From positions 12,630,182-12,694,181 of the forward strand of contig CM030841.1 in the NCBI GenBank assembly GCA_018105865.1: a stretch of DNA of 64,000 nucleotides, given 5' to 3'. The DNA comes from Metaphire vulgaris. Taxonomy: Eukaryota; Annelida; Clitellata; Crassiclitellata; Megascolecidae. The notes under the pieces were generated by a model. That model was given only the letters and a program-made list of their open reading frames with translations. It was not told the DNA's origin and did not search any database. Shown here piece after piece: positions 1 to 11,600 of this stretch. The position numbers were made by a program, and so were the translations under genes. Position 1 is the first letter of the stretch. Each line of letters begins with the position of its first letter.

Positions 1-299
1 CCCTGTACCAACTCATGCGTGCAGAATAGAATCGCTTAGCCTATTTAATTTTCGAACACCAAACGCTTTGGTGTCACCCGCTTGTGACGTAATCGGTGTC
101 ACTCGGCGCCACCCGCTCTCCCCTCGCCCCCTAGCGACTCCACGGGAGCATAATACTGTATATGGATTTTATGAAACTAACTAATCTTTTCGAAGCCAGT
201 GGTTTTGAAATGGTTCGGCCCCTGTTGGTTTTTAAAAATCGAACTTACTCTGGAATGACCTGGTCTTTTGCGGGTGGATTTGAAGTACCATCGATTGAT

Positions 300-440
300 A
301 CTCTTGGGTATTAGAACTGGTGTTATAGAAGTGCATAAATATTATGGCATTACACACCTGGCTGAGGGCTACAGAAACGGAGATCAGCCCCCCGTGAGCC
401 CTTGAGGCTCGGGAATCTGTAAACTTTCTTTTAAAATGAT
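300..440 (-). repeat. SINE-like dispersed repeat fragment
   Basis: The stretch TATTAGAACTGGTG...ATAGAAGTGCATAAATATTAT recurs almost unchanged at 8089-8128. The part after it (GGAGATCAGC...GAGCCTTGAGGCTC-like) resembles 45775-45860 and the 33,260 and 17,840 copies. It is an interspersed repeat upstream of the first visible carbonic anhydrase exon. Orientation is judged from the copies with a CTTTAC tail and is uncertain. Bases 1-299 hold nothing I can assign. Confidence 0.45.
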
Positions 441-461
441 AATTGTGATTTTCATTTGCAG

Positions 462-542
462 GCAATGGTCATGAGTGGAACTACAATGCCACAGACGAAA
501 ACGGTATGTGTCCGCATATAGAATCAAGCTAAATTTTAAGTT

Positions 543-597
<55 letters not shown>

Positions 598-1217
598 TCT
601 GTATTTATATCATAGACCCTACTCTGTACCATAACGTATGGCAATCTGTGGCGATAAAGTCGAACAATTGAAGCAGATTTCATCCAAGGAGGAGAAATGG
701 ACGAAGGCAAAATAATAGAAATGTTAAAATCTAGAGTTGACGACTGAGACTCAATTCATATGTCACAAAAACTGGATCGTCTGAAATTTTTCGAGTTTTG
801 ATTTTTTGAATAATACAGTTCTTTTTGCACGTTGATTTTTAATTTGTCATCTGGCCGTGTTTTACATGCCTTTTGAAGATATTTTCTACAGACTGTTTCG
901 AACAAGGACGCAACTAGGACCTCCCATCCCCCCTACTTAATCGATTCCTGGAAACAAGGAACTCGGCAAATTTGAAATGAGAGAATTTTGTTGATTCGAA
1001 TGTCGTCTAATACGCAGGTCCGCCGAATTGGAAAATTCACTATCCAACGTGTGGACTGTATCGTCAATCGCCCATTGAATTTAAAACCGAAACGACCTCT
1101 TACAATGAACAGCTGACGGACTTCACCTTCGACAGCTACGACAAACCTGCTGAATCTGGCTTCACCTTGAGAAACACCGGGAAAACCAGTAAGTGTGACA
1201 CCTCTCTTCCTCCCTCC

Positions 1218-1255
<38 letters not shown>

Positions 1256-1872
1256 CTCTCTCTCTCACACTCAATATATGGATATATATCTTTGATTCTT
1301 TGTACAGTGTTACAACCATAGTTGCTGTTTTTTGTCATTTCTTTTTAGTTTAGTTTAGTTTAGTTTAGTTTTCTTCATCCTATAATTATTAGATACAGTA
1401 ATCATATAAAACAGTAATTTCACAAAAAATCAAATAAAAATTTCAACAAATTAGCACAGAGAACTTTAATATTAACTAGTAGAGACATGATGTTAATACA
1501 TGGAAGAAAAAAGAAATACTGTAAGGTTACTAACGGGATCGGTAATTCTGTAAGGAACATAGGCAGATTTCATTAAAGGCTAGGGTAGGCTTAAGCCTAC
1601 CCAACTAAGCCCACCAAAACAAAAAAATTGTTTTTCCATCAACACCAGGTCTGTAGCGTGCTGGATGGCACGCGTGCTGGATGGCACCCCAGGCCCCCAT
1701 GCTAGCCTACCCAAATGTTAAACTCTAAATCCGCCCATGGTAAGGAAGTAGCCAAAACTTATTATATGTGGTATAATAATAGCAGAACATAGATAGTGCT
1801 TGATTATTAAAACAGTGGTAAATAATTTAAAACAGATTAACATTCACTAGCAGTCGTTATTTAGACGTACTT

Positions 1873-1954
<82 letters not shown>

Positions 1955-4900
1955 GCCTGTTTTGCTGCCGTTGTGTTTCAGTACAGATCGACGTGGACGG
2001 TGATGCAGATGGAATTTCCGTCAGCGGTGGCAATCTGACTGGAAAGTACATTCTCTCCCAACTGCATTTCCATTGGGGCCGGAACCCCGACGAGGGTTCT
2101 GAACATCGGCTGAACGGAATCCCAAATTCAATGGAGGTAACGTAAAAAGCAAGCAGTACAATCGCCAGAATGGCAGAATCGTGTTGTTTCGTAAATAAAG
2201 CCGTGAATTAAATGTCATATAGCGACTGGGATTGGATATACAGTGTCAGCCTGTCAGGTAACAGTGTCCTATACCAGAGATGTCCATGGGTCAATTTTTT
2301 AGAACCCAATCCAACCCAACCCATCAAATTTCCAACCCTACCCAACCCATGCCGATAATAGGTTTATTTGACTCGACCCAACCCAACCAACCGTAATACA
2401 CTACAATTTCTTAAACCATGACTTATTTTCTGACCCAACCCACCATTAATTAATATGAAAAAGTCTGACTCAATTTAACCCAATACAACCCAACCCTTGG
2501 GTCAACCAACCCATGGACATATCTGAGTCCTACGTCTAAGAACCTTACCGAAAAAACGTTAAGCACAACCCGTCGCCCACTTTGTGACCGAACATATAGG
2601 CCTAAGCATACTCTTTACCCAGTCTTATTGGTTTAGTGGGGGTAGGTTTCATTATGATATCCAGGAGAACAGATGAAAGGTCAAAGCGTTTGAAACCCCC
2701 ATGTCAGGGGCGTAGCCAGGAATTTGATTTGGGATGGTATAAATATTGGGGGTATAAGCCTTAACTATAAACCATATAAACTACATATGATCACATATAA
2801 CCACATATAAATCACATAAAAAACTTTAAGGTAGACTGATTTGGGGGCATATAAACCGATATACCCACCGTCGCTACGCTCCTGCCCCATATTCCGAAAT
2901 CCTGGCCACGCCACTGCTCAGTCTAGGTGTTGTCATTCCTCATCTGGATCCCATAAAATCCCCCCTCCATCTCGTTTTGGAAACAAAAAGACATTATGGT
3001 GTCATGAGTCCAAATGGCACCACAGAATCTGCACGTTATATGCATTTATTCTTCAGATTCATCTGGTCCACTGGAAGGAAAGCTACGGATCGTTCAACAC
3101 ATCTCTGTATTATTCTGATGGCGTCGCGGTGCTCGGGATTTTAGTGCAGGCAAGAACCTCGGATTACTATTGCTCTATTTAGAGGCGAAGATTGGTCTTG
3201 TACATTAGCGTCGCCACGGAGGGGGAGGGCAAACGGAGGCAACTGCCACCCCCTCCCCCAACCTGCCCCCAGACCACCTACCAGATTCGCGCAAATCCGG
3301 TGAGAAAGTTTTTTGTGGGGTGTGTGTGTGTGGTGGGGGTAAGGAATCTGACACGCCAGTCCCTTTTGCCCCCCTCCCACCCAAAATTTCTGGCGACGCC
3401 ACTGGTCTTGTATCTTGTATAGTTATTAGACTGCATAATAACTTATAGATAAAGTATTGTAGAAGTAGCGAGTACAGTACAGTAACAAAATGAGGCATTT
3501 ATGACATTGTACCGTAGGCCTACACTGAAAATTTCTGTTAGGCCTACTATTTGTAGATGGAAAGACAAGAAGAAAAAGAAGAAAAAGGAGTACACAGGAA
3601 CAAACGTAGAAGAGGGCAAACAATGAGATTAGGCCTACACAGCAAGACCATCTTGTGAATGAATGACCGGGTGGAAATATAGTGGTTCTTATACAGAAAT
3701 GACTCTACTGAATCACTCTAAAACTGGTTTTATTATTATTAGGTCTATTATGTTATTTTTACTGGGTTAGTGCAAGGCGTAGGGAATTGTTAAAATGTAT
3801 GCGATTTGTGGCAACTCAGCTACTCGAATTGTTGCGATTGTTAGGCCACAGTGGCGGTTCCAGGTGGGGGATGAGTGGGATGCATCCCCACCGGACTTGC
3901 TGGACTTGCTTTGCTTGTGAAACCTATTTTGGGTAAAAGTCTAGTAAAACTACGGGGGAAAACTGCGGATTACCTTTTTATGCTTGTCATTGTCAACCTA
4001 TTTTTCGGTAAAAGTGTAGTAACATTAGGAATAAAATGCCTTTTTGTCAGCCTTTTCATGCAAAGTTTATTGATCTTTTTTTCTTCTATTTTCATTCCCC
4101 CACCGACTTCCTATGAAATCATTTCATCCCCACAACCAAGAAATCCTGGAACCGCCACTGTACGGCTATACAGTAGTCATGCTCATGTAACTGATGCGCA
4201 CAATACTTAATTGTGTAAGATATATAGAGGTAATACGTTGCTAGGTTTAATTGGTTTGTTTTAATCTCGTTAATTGTTGGTTGAAGGCGAATGACGACGT
4301 ATCGTTGAGTCCTCCGGGACTTGTTAATCTGACGAATTACTTCCAGGAAATTCCAAATGCAGGTAGAAGTGAATTGAATTGAATTGAATTGAATTGAAAA
4401 CATCGTTTATTTTTCCAACTTCATACATGCATTACCATTGACATTAAGCAATATATATATAACATGATCTTAATAATCGACATAATCGTTTTATAAACAT
4501 TTTGACTCAAGACTGAACACTGAACACTTAACTCAGTGGTATAACATGATTGCAGCACCTTTTAGTATGAATTTAATTTAGGATGGAACGCGGTAGCGTG
4601 CCGATGGGGGAGGGGCTGGTGGGGCGGTGGTGGCCGCCCCCCCGGGCATGCACCAGATAGGGCATCCAAATTGACGCGACGACTTGTTTGCTCGTCAACA
4701 CTTTTTCTTCCATGAGAATCCGTAAAATTGCAGATTTGGCAACCCACTCCCCACCCCCCCCACTCTTTGGCACGTCAGTGACGTCACTGATGGAACAACG
4801 ACAACGTTAGGCCTATACAGTACACTGTTGATCTAAATATTGGCAATGTAATGAATCTTGTAAATGCCACTACGTTTGTATTAGGCCTAGGCCTATATGA

Positions 4901-6859
4901 ATTTTCACATGTTCGTCCACCATCAATCAGGACGGTTAGGCTACTATTTTCAATGTAGATTTCGGACACTGAAAATTTTGCAGGAAATTCCACTTCCGTT
5001 CCGTCGTTTGCTCTCGATTCGCTGCTGCCGTCGCAAAGGACCTACTATCGATATCTGGGCAGCCTGACTACCCCCGAATGCCAGGAGAGCGTAGTATGGA
5101 CCGTGTTTCAAAATCCCATCTCTCTGACTGGATCAGCGGTAAAAAAAACTCGAACATCTCTTGCACAGTAGCGTAGCGTGCCAATGGCTACTACTATGGC
5201 TCGAGCCATGGGCGGCACACAGGAGGGGGCGGCAAATTGGGCGGTGATGACGTGTTTTTTGCTCGTCAACTAATTTCTGAAGAGAAATGACCTTTTTTTG
5301 CTCGCCAGCCCTAAAAAACAGGTAGGGGCGGCAATTTTTTCCAGGAGCCATGGGCGGCACGAGACCACGCTACGCCACTGCTCCTGCATCAATATGAATT
5401 TCAATTTATTTCAATTTATTTTATATATTTATTTTATTATATTATTTTATTATATCGACTTCTTAGCATATTAGCTTAAAATTTTGGATGCCAAAATTGA
5501 ATCGCACATTGGGCTAGAATGTTTCTAGACTTCAAAATTCTTCTCGCCCTCCCGATAGATTATTTTAGGACATTTTCCTCCCCAATTCCATGCTGGACAG
5601 AGGTCTCGCTGGTTGCATCTCCATTTCCTGATCCCTGAAGTCGTTTTTGGAGTAAAAGTTTATTTTCTTTCGATTATTATACAAAATAAAGTAATTGGGT
5701 GTTATTTATCAAATAAAATGTATATTTTATCTGTTAAGTCCTGTGGTCTCTTCTTGTTTGGTCGTTAGACCAGTGGCGCAGCCAAAGGGGGGCGGCGGTT
5801 GTTTATGTTAACCCCCCTGGTTGGCCGACCCAAACATTTTTAGTGGATAATATTTTAAATAGGGTTGAGGGTAGCAAAAGGGGAAAAGAAGCAAAACTAG
5901 TTTTTAAAATCAATATATTTGTATATCTGTTGCTTAACACTAGGCTAAAATAATAAGTGCGGCCTTTTTGCTTGTCACGATTTTCCGATGAAGTCGTAAC
6001 CTCCCCCTTTAGAGAAATCCTGGCTACGCCACTGCGTTAGACTATTTCTTATAAATGTCTTTGTGTTTGAATCGGCCTGGCTGGCGTTGTGCGACCGGTT
6101 CCCGTCAGAACACCGAATTAAGTTATTAAGCAACGTCGAGCGCGGTTAGTAATTGGATGGGTAACCGTCCAGAGTCGAGGTGTCAGTGGCCAACCAAGCC
6201 GTTCTTCGTTCATCGCTTAGGCGTCGATAAATTGATAGCAGCGTTAAGCTGCGAAGGTAAAACGCTGGTTTAGAGAAAGCAATGGCTAACTACTCCAGAT
6301 CAATGAAGAGTTGTCCAGTGGCGGTTCCAGGATTTCTTGGTGGGGGATGAAATGAATTCATAAGAAGTTGGTGGGGGTGAAAAGAGAAGAAAAATCAATG
6401 AAATTTGCCGGAAAAGGCTGACAAAAGGGAATTTTCCCCCTAATTTTACTACACTTTTACCGAAAAATAGGTTGACATGCAAAAAAAAGAAAGCCATCCA
6501 CAGTTTTTTCCACATAGTTTTACAAGACTTTTACCCAAAAATAAGCTTCACAAGCAAAAAAGTCCGGTGGGGATGCATCCCCACTCATCCTCCACGTGGA
6601 ACCGCCACTGGAGTTGTCCATGGGTAGGTTTTCTGAACACACACCCAACTGTGTTTAGATTTCGAAATTTCGAAGCGTGTTCGACTCTCACGGTCAACCG
6701 ATGGAGTACAACTATCGACCGGTTCAAGATCTGTACGGACGCGCCGTCCACACGAGCCTCTTCACCGGCAGTGGCCAGGCCGACCGCCGGCCAACATTGA
6801 CCGTCGTACTACTGGCCGCAGTCATATCCGCCCTCAAGTTCACAGCTGCGAAGAACTGA
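462..6859 (+). CDS. GPI-anchored alpha-carbonic anhydrase (partial, 5' exon missing)
   Basis: Reversible hydration of CO2 to bicarbonate at the outer cell surface. Seven exons fit in phase: 462-503, 1018-1188, 1982-2136, 3057-3149, 4287-4362, 4984-5138, 6659-6859 (TGA). Seen: the YPTCG/QSPI motif, the zinc ligands as QLHFHWG and the first His of HLVHW, gatekeeper SEH, and the LTTPEC threonine loop, followed by [11 protein letters not shown]. The C-terminus is hydrophobic ([14 protein letters not shown]) with a tiny tail, as in GPI-anchored CA4/CA15-type enzymes. The position of proton-shuttle His64 reads NTGKT, so it is Lys, as in CA III. The intron after 3149 has a GC donor (GCAAGA). The first coding exon with the signal peptide was not found in bases 1-461 and probably lies upstream of the window. 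Family is certain; the exact paralogue is not. Confidence 0.9.
547..598. repeat. (TA)n microsatellite
   Basis: About 20 uninterrupted TA units, then interrupted ones, in the first visible carbonic anhydrase intron. Confidence 0.95.
1220..1265. repeat. (CT)n microsatellite
   Basis: CT run starting 32 bases after a splice donor in carbonic anhydrase. It may serve as polypyrimidine-rich intron DNA but is far from the acceptor. Confidence 0.9.
1873..1953. repeat. (ATT)n microsatellite
   Basis: About 27 ATT units ending 28 bases before the exon acceptor at 1981, close enough to overlap the branch-point region. Confidence 0.95.
2275..2525. mobile_element. hAT-type MITE with internal CCAACCCA repeats
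   Basis: Ends CAGAGATGTCCATGGGT and, inverted, CAGATATGTCCATGGGT. Flanks TCCTATAC / AGTCCTAC are a degenerate 8-bp target duplication. The interior is mostly degenerate CCAACCCA-type repeats. Confidence 0.7.
2705..2884. mobile_element. hAT-type MITE, CAGGGGCGTAGC family
   Basis: 180 bp with inverted ends CAGGGGCGTAGC...GCTACGCTCCTG and flanking 8-mers CCCCATGT / CCCCATAT (7 of 8). A relative lies at 39433-39594. The following 40 bases look like the end of another, truncated element. Confidence 0.8.
3203..3404. mobile_element. hAT-type MITE with perfect 8-bp target duplication
   Basis: Ends CATTAGCGTCGCCA and TGGCGACGCCACTG, flanked on both sides by GTCTTGTA. Inserted 53 bases after a carbonic anhydrase exon. 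Part of its interior recurs at 36340-36445. Confidence 0.88.
3849..4160 (+). mobile_element. hAT-type MITE, CAGTGGCGGTTCCA family copy 1
   Basis: About 312 bp with ends CAGTGGCGGTTCCA and TGGAACCGCCACTG. Same family as 6316-6610 and 48187-48483. Flanks TTAGGCCA / TACGGCTA agree at 5 of 8 bases, so this is the oldest-looking copy. Confidence 0.82.
5166..5380. mobile_element. hAT-type MITE, CAGTAGCGTAGCGTG family
   Basis: Ends CAGTAGCGTAGCGTG and CACGCTACGCCACTG with flanks CTCTTGCA / CTCCTGCA (7 of 8). It starts 27 bases after a carbonic anhydrase exon end. Confidence 0.85.
5771..6034. mobile_element. hAT-type MITE with perfect 8-bp target duplication
   Basis: Ends CAGTGGCGCAGCCA and TGGCTACGCCACTG, flanked by CGTTAGAC on both sides. 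Lies in the last carbonic anhydrase intron. Confidence 0.9.
6080..6300 (+). mobile_element. 5S-rRNA-derived SINE (SINE3 type)
   Basis: Bases 6103-6173 follow the 5S rRNA internal promoter region: CCGTCAGAACACCGAA, TTAAGCAACGTCGAGCGCGG, TTAGTAATTGGATGGGTAACC. The remainder (GCGAAGGTAAAACGC...AGAGAAAGCAATGG) matches, inverted, 17888-17930. It is not a functional 5S gene: a short internal duplication (TTAAGTTATTAAGC) and changed ends are present. Confidence 0.75.
6316..6610 (-). mobile_element. hAT-type MITE, CAGTGGCGGTTCCA family copy 2
   Basis: 295 bp, inverted relative to copy 1, with perfect GAGTTGTC duplications on both sides (6308-6315 and 6611-6618). It ends 48 bases before the last carbonic anhydrase exon. 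Confidence 0.92.
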
Positions 6860-6895
6860 CGTCGTTGTAAAAAAAAATATATCGGATTCTATGCC

Positions 6896-7037
6896 CAGTG
6901 GCATGCAGAGGGGGCCGGTGACCCCGGGCGCAGACCAGATGGGTGGGGGGGCAAAATTGACTCGGGAACTTTTTTGCTCGTCAAACAGTTTTTTAGCGAC
7001 TTGGCCCCGGGTGCCCACCACTCTCTGCACGTCATTG
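6896..7037. mobile_element. hAT-type MITE
   Basis: Ends CAGTGGCATGCAGAG and CTCTGCACGTCATTG, flanks TCTATGCC / TCTATGCT (7 of 8). Just downstream of the carbonic anhydrase stop codon, probably within its 3' UTR or flank. Confidence 0.78.
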
Positions 7038-7445
7038 TCTATGCTTAGATCGTCGTCGTCATCATCATCGTCATCATCATCGTCGTCGTTTTTACTTTAT
7101 TTATTATCTTGCACGACATCAGTCTGCAGATGTATGTACAACGGACGTTATTTATAGTAATCCTCTGATATACTTGAAGTATTGATATATCAGTGCTGGG
7201 GAATATGATTGCCTAAAGTTCAGATCGAGTCGGTACGAATCACACTGGCGCTTCAGTTTTAAGAAAACCAGATAGCAAAAGCATCACAGGTCTTGTATTT
7301 GCCTTAAATAATAGCCTGATTCTAAAAGGCTGTGTTGTTTGGCCCTATAGAATGTGCACTGGAATCGAAAAAGTAGGACCTGAAAGCTACGGTTCTTATA
7401 ACACTAGACCGACCCATAATATAACGCAATGCCTCTTTAGCATGG

Positions 7446-7446
<1 letters not shown>

Positions 7447-7538
<92 letters not shown>

Positions 7539-7600
7539 TGATTTCAAGTCTCTTAGGAAGCCAAGTCAGTCTGTGTGAAAGCCACTGTAATAACTCTACA
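7447..7600 (-). mobile_element. 5'-truncated tRNA-SINE with (ATT)n tail
   Basis: Thirty AAT units are followed directly by TGTGATTTCAAGT...TGTGTGAAAGCCACTG. The same junction occurs at 51262 and 52678. On the minus strand this is a retroposon 3' body ending in an expanded ATT tail. Confidence 0.65.
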
Positions 7601-7663
7601 TTCAATAACCCAATTGTCCCAGATAACTTTTGAATCCGTTTATTTTTTCAACTGTTATTGCCA

Positions 7664-8090
7664 GTGACGTAACGAGGGTACCCGACGCCCGGGGCGAAAC
7701 CATAAGCCTACTGATGGCGCCCCCTGAAAAATTCAACTTCTCAACTTCAGAAAATTCCTAGCAAACAAAAAATGCCTTCGCCACTTACTTATTTCCTTAA
7801 TTTCCTCATTTCACTTCATAATTATTTATTCTTGACAACCAAAACATATAAAAGGTCGTCACCACTCATCAGTCGTCACCCCTTATTGAGAGCCTGGCCT
7901 CCCAGTGCCCCCCAGTTGGGACCCTTCCCGCGCAGCTAAACAACAAATGGTTGGCGTTGCAAGGGTATCCGAGCGCCTTATCGGGGGCACCCCACCCTTC
8001 CCCGCGCAGCTAGTGGCGTTGCGAGGGTATCCGGCGCCCGGGGGCAAAGTCTACCATTGGCGCCCCCAACACTGCTGACGATACCCTTAG
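7664..8090. mobile_element. Degenerate MITE cluster
   Basis: Contains two or three copies of the end sequence GCG(A/T)GAGGGTATCCGGCGCC (near 7664, 7950 and 8007), also seen at 33740 and 35704. No intact pair of ends with target duplication could be delimited. The rest of the 7046-8638 gap holds no gene I can support. Confidence 0.5.
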
Positions 8091-8224
8091 GTATTAGAAC
8101 TGGTGCTATAGAAGTGCATAAATATTATTATTTCTAAACACTGACCAGCCATCTACGTCAATATTCCTTGGAACGTCTGTTGAGCCTATTGGTTTCAAGT
8201 GGTTTGGGAGGACAGAAAAATCAT

Positions 8225-8365
8225 CTTCTTAGCATGATTTAAATTGGCTTAGAAGGCATTACTGCCTGTATGAAAGCCACTAGGGGCACTAACGGGGCTT
8301 GAACCCGCTCCGTCAGCCTGACGCTCCAGCACGTAACCCACTCTGCCATCTTTCGTCCCCTAATC
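8225..8365 (-). mobile_element. tRNA-derived SINE head and body
   Basis: On the minus strand a tRNA-like segment has box A TGGCAGAGTGGG and box B GGTTCAAGCCC about 45 bases apart. The acceptor-stem ends do not pair well, so it is not a working tRNA. It runs into TAGTGGCTTTCATACAGGC...TTTAAATCA, the same body as the (ATT)n-tailed copies at 7537, 51266 and 52682. Confidence 0.7.
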
Positions 8366-8634
8366 TTGACCCTGGGAAGCTGAATTTCTGCCTATGGGTT
8401 TTCAGCAATAAACCCTCAAGGACATAATTTTAAGTATGATTTTCATTCTTATTAAGTGATCAGGTGATGCTAACTGAATAATTATGATAGTATTAAAAAT
8501 GAATACTGCATGATTAACTGAATGGTCGGTCAATCAATCAGTCGCCTGCCATGGGCAATATGGCAGCAAATTTACCACCCGTGCTTTCCTTTACTTGATT
8601 CACTGAAATAAAGAACAGGAAAAGAATGACTTTT

Positions 8635-8646
8635 AAAGATGGCGGC
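8635..8646 (+). promoter_or_regulatory. YY1-like AAGATGGCGGC motif over the MTPAP start codon
   Basis: The start codon is embedded in AAAGATGGCGGCC, which matches the YY1 consensus found at translation starts of housekeeping genes in many animals. It doubles as a strong Kozak context. Binding is inferred from the motif only. Confidence 0.5.
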
Positions 8647-11600
8647 CTTCTTACGGCGCGTTGCTCGAGTGAGGTTCATTTCTTTTAAGGATCTTGGCTT
8701 CTCTTCTGATTATTCCAGTAATGGTATCAACTTGAGCTGTAGGCAATGTTTTGCCAGACAGGTGGCGACAGGTACCGCATCTTGAATTTTATTCGTATTC
8801 CTCTATTCAGAACTATACAAGTTGGTAGGCTACCTGCAAGTTACTGTAATCGCCTAATTCCTTGTAAAAACTTATTTCCTACAAATTAGCTTTTTCTCGT
8901 CCTTGGTCCCTTTCTGCCCTGCCCGGTGTTCTTGTCACCAATCGTTTTTTGTGCGTGTTTTGATAATTATTTTGTGAAGCTGCTTTGCCAGGTATTTATT
9001 GTAGCGGGGCCCTTCTGGGCAGACTTACTACAGCTTCACTGTCATCGCCACTAGCATATCAGAGCAGAGCGAACCTTGATATATTAAACAGATCAATTTT
9101 TTTCAATTTTTATTTTTAGACAGAATCTCTTACATCTCATACAATGACAATCAGAAATATCGTAGAGACCAAGCTAGTCGCAGTGTTCTTATTCTTCAAC
9201 TTAAGCCTTCCGTGGAGCTGTTTGATTTGTGTCAGAAATATGGAGATGTCAACAAAGCATTTCAGATTAAACGGAGTGATAAGGTGACTGTGATCAAGTG
9301 CTTTTGATCTATTAATCCATACTAGAGCTGGTAGCTTCTGTAACGGCATTACAACTATTTTGCTAGAAATTTGTGTGACATTTTAGAATGTGCTGTTTGG
9401 AGAACTGCTAGATCTAAGTAATTTTTATTTCTGACTCACAGCTAAGACAATGAGAATTGATGGCATTTTGATTGCCCAGGCTGGATTGTGTGTGGTGGAC
9501 ATTTACAAAAGCAGTGCTATACTCTCCCCTTTCAAGAAACTTTTAGGAAGTTTCCATTTAAGGTTCTTCAAAATATAGAGGAAGCCCTCAGTTCCCAGTC
9601 ATCTTTGCTTGTATTAACCAAAACTGACATGCTTAATGTCATTGATGTCCATTTTAAGAGGCAGATGTTGCCACTGTGGGTCTTAGAAAAACTATCAGAT
9701 GGGATAAAGGCCCTCAAGAAATGGATCAATAACTCGGGCATCTTTACGATGATGCAGGATTTCATTTCACAGGCAGCACTTTTCTGGGGTTTTAAAGAAA
9801 AATAATGGCTTTTCCATGATGATTTTTTCCTTCTGATGATTTTTACACTGTAATTTCCCTTACTTGACGGTAATTATTGCTGAATCAAAACTGTTCTTCA
9901 GTTGTTTTTTTTTAAATTTTCCACAGAGCTTTACTGCATCATTTGATTTTCACAGCTGTACATTTTCAACAGCAGATTTTTACTGCATGTTTTAAGGTTT
10001 ATACTGTATACTGGAATCTGTCCTAAGCTGTGCTTTAGTCTTTTTCTATTTTTAGGCTTTGAAAAGGTCCTTAAATGAATCATATGACTTGTATACAGAT
10101 TTTGCATTGGTTAGATAAGTTATGATACATTAAATATGTTAGGTATATTATAATTTTTACAGAAATGCTGTCAAAGTTAAAAGCTTTCTTAGTTTTAGTA
10201 TGCGTTTAAGTCACCTAGCAATATTTGCTGATGATAGTATTTTTATTGGATTTAAGTTCTATCATTAGATATGTTAGGTATATTATAATTCTTACAGAAA
10301 TGCTGTCAAAGTTAAAATCTTTCTTAGTTTTAGTATGCATTTAAGTCACCTGGCAATATTTGCTGATGATAGTATTTTTATTGAATTTAAGTTCTATCTT
10401 TTCGTGGAGTTCAAAGACGCTTCAAGTCTGATTAGATTAAAGTCCATTGTAAATCAATTTCCCAATCTACGAAGAGTGCCGTTGGAGTCGCATTTTCTCT
10501 ACTATCGCCCCGCCTCCAATCGTTTTGACCATAAAATTCCACGAGTCATTGCTTGTGATCTGGACGAAAACCGCCTTACTGATGACGATCTGCTGACTTG
10601 CTCAACAGTCAGTACTTGTATTTACAATATTTTTCAAATTTCTGTTTTTGAAGTTTTAATTGTGTTATCGACCTTCCATTTGAGTTGACACATTGAGTGA
10701 GTTAAATTTGAAAATTTGAACCATTAGGAGTTCGTGAAATGCCATTCATTTAATGCAAATTTCTTTCCTAATGATAATTATTGACTGCTCAGAATGGTAT
10801 TTGTTTAGATGGCCAAATCTTTTTTTGAATTGCAATATTATTGCATACTGGTAGTCAATTTTCTTGTACTTAAATATATCATGCAATGTTTTTGAAGTTC
10901 TGAGCTTTTGAATTTTGTGCAGGTGGGTTCTCAAATCATGATGCTTCACAGGAGGTTGATGATGTCCGAAATTGATATCCGTCTGCGGTATTTTATGTGC
11001 GGAGAGGTGGAGCGGTTTCTTCAGAGACTGTTTCCCAGTTGTGTAATGAAGCCCTTTGGCTCGTCGGTAAATGGATTTGGCCGATATGACTGTGACGTTG
11101 ACATGACATTGGATCTTGACTGTGAGTCAGGTGATCAGGTGATTGTTATGTACGAATGTGTTTATGGTTCATGCTACTCTGAATTAACCTCTTCACTACC
11201 ACATGCCGTACAACGTAGGTCACGGCAGCATAATGATCAACAACCACACTGGCATAGAAGGGGTTAAACCAATGCCTCTCATTCCCATCCACTGTAAGCT
11301 TCCAGAGCTGTGTTGAAGAACTTAGCATAAGTGACTGAGCAAGTCACGATTGTTTTTGTGAAATCTGGCATAGAGATGCTTTGATTCTAACAACTTTATC
11401 ACTGTTCAGCCCTTCCATCTTTTAATTTTTTTAATATAAATATCCATTAAATACTTTTTCAGATTATTTTTCTTGTTCAGTTTATTGTAAGACATCATAA
11501 TGTTGATAGTAAGAGTTGTAGCAGTTTTATTGTAAGATTATCTTAAGATGTTTTTAGAAAAGACTGTCACAGGTCAGAATTTTTCATAAGATTATCATTG

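Noticed and set aside
3141..3500. Overlapping frames on both strands
   Set aside because: They lie inside a palindromic MITE and carbonic anhydrase intron; no coding signature.
6080..6200. 5S rRNA gene
   Set aside because: The internal promoter region matches, but an internal duplication and the loss of pairing ends, plus the intronic position and SINE body downstream, indicate a 5S-derived SINE.
7352..7633. Asn-rich protein gene
   Set aside because: It is the translation of the (AAT)n SINE tail.
8281..8360. tRNA gene on the minus strand
   Set aside because: A and B boxes are present, but the acceptor stem does not pair beyond four bases and the sequence continues into a repeated SINE body.
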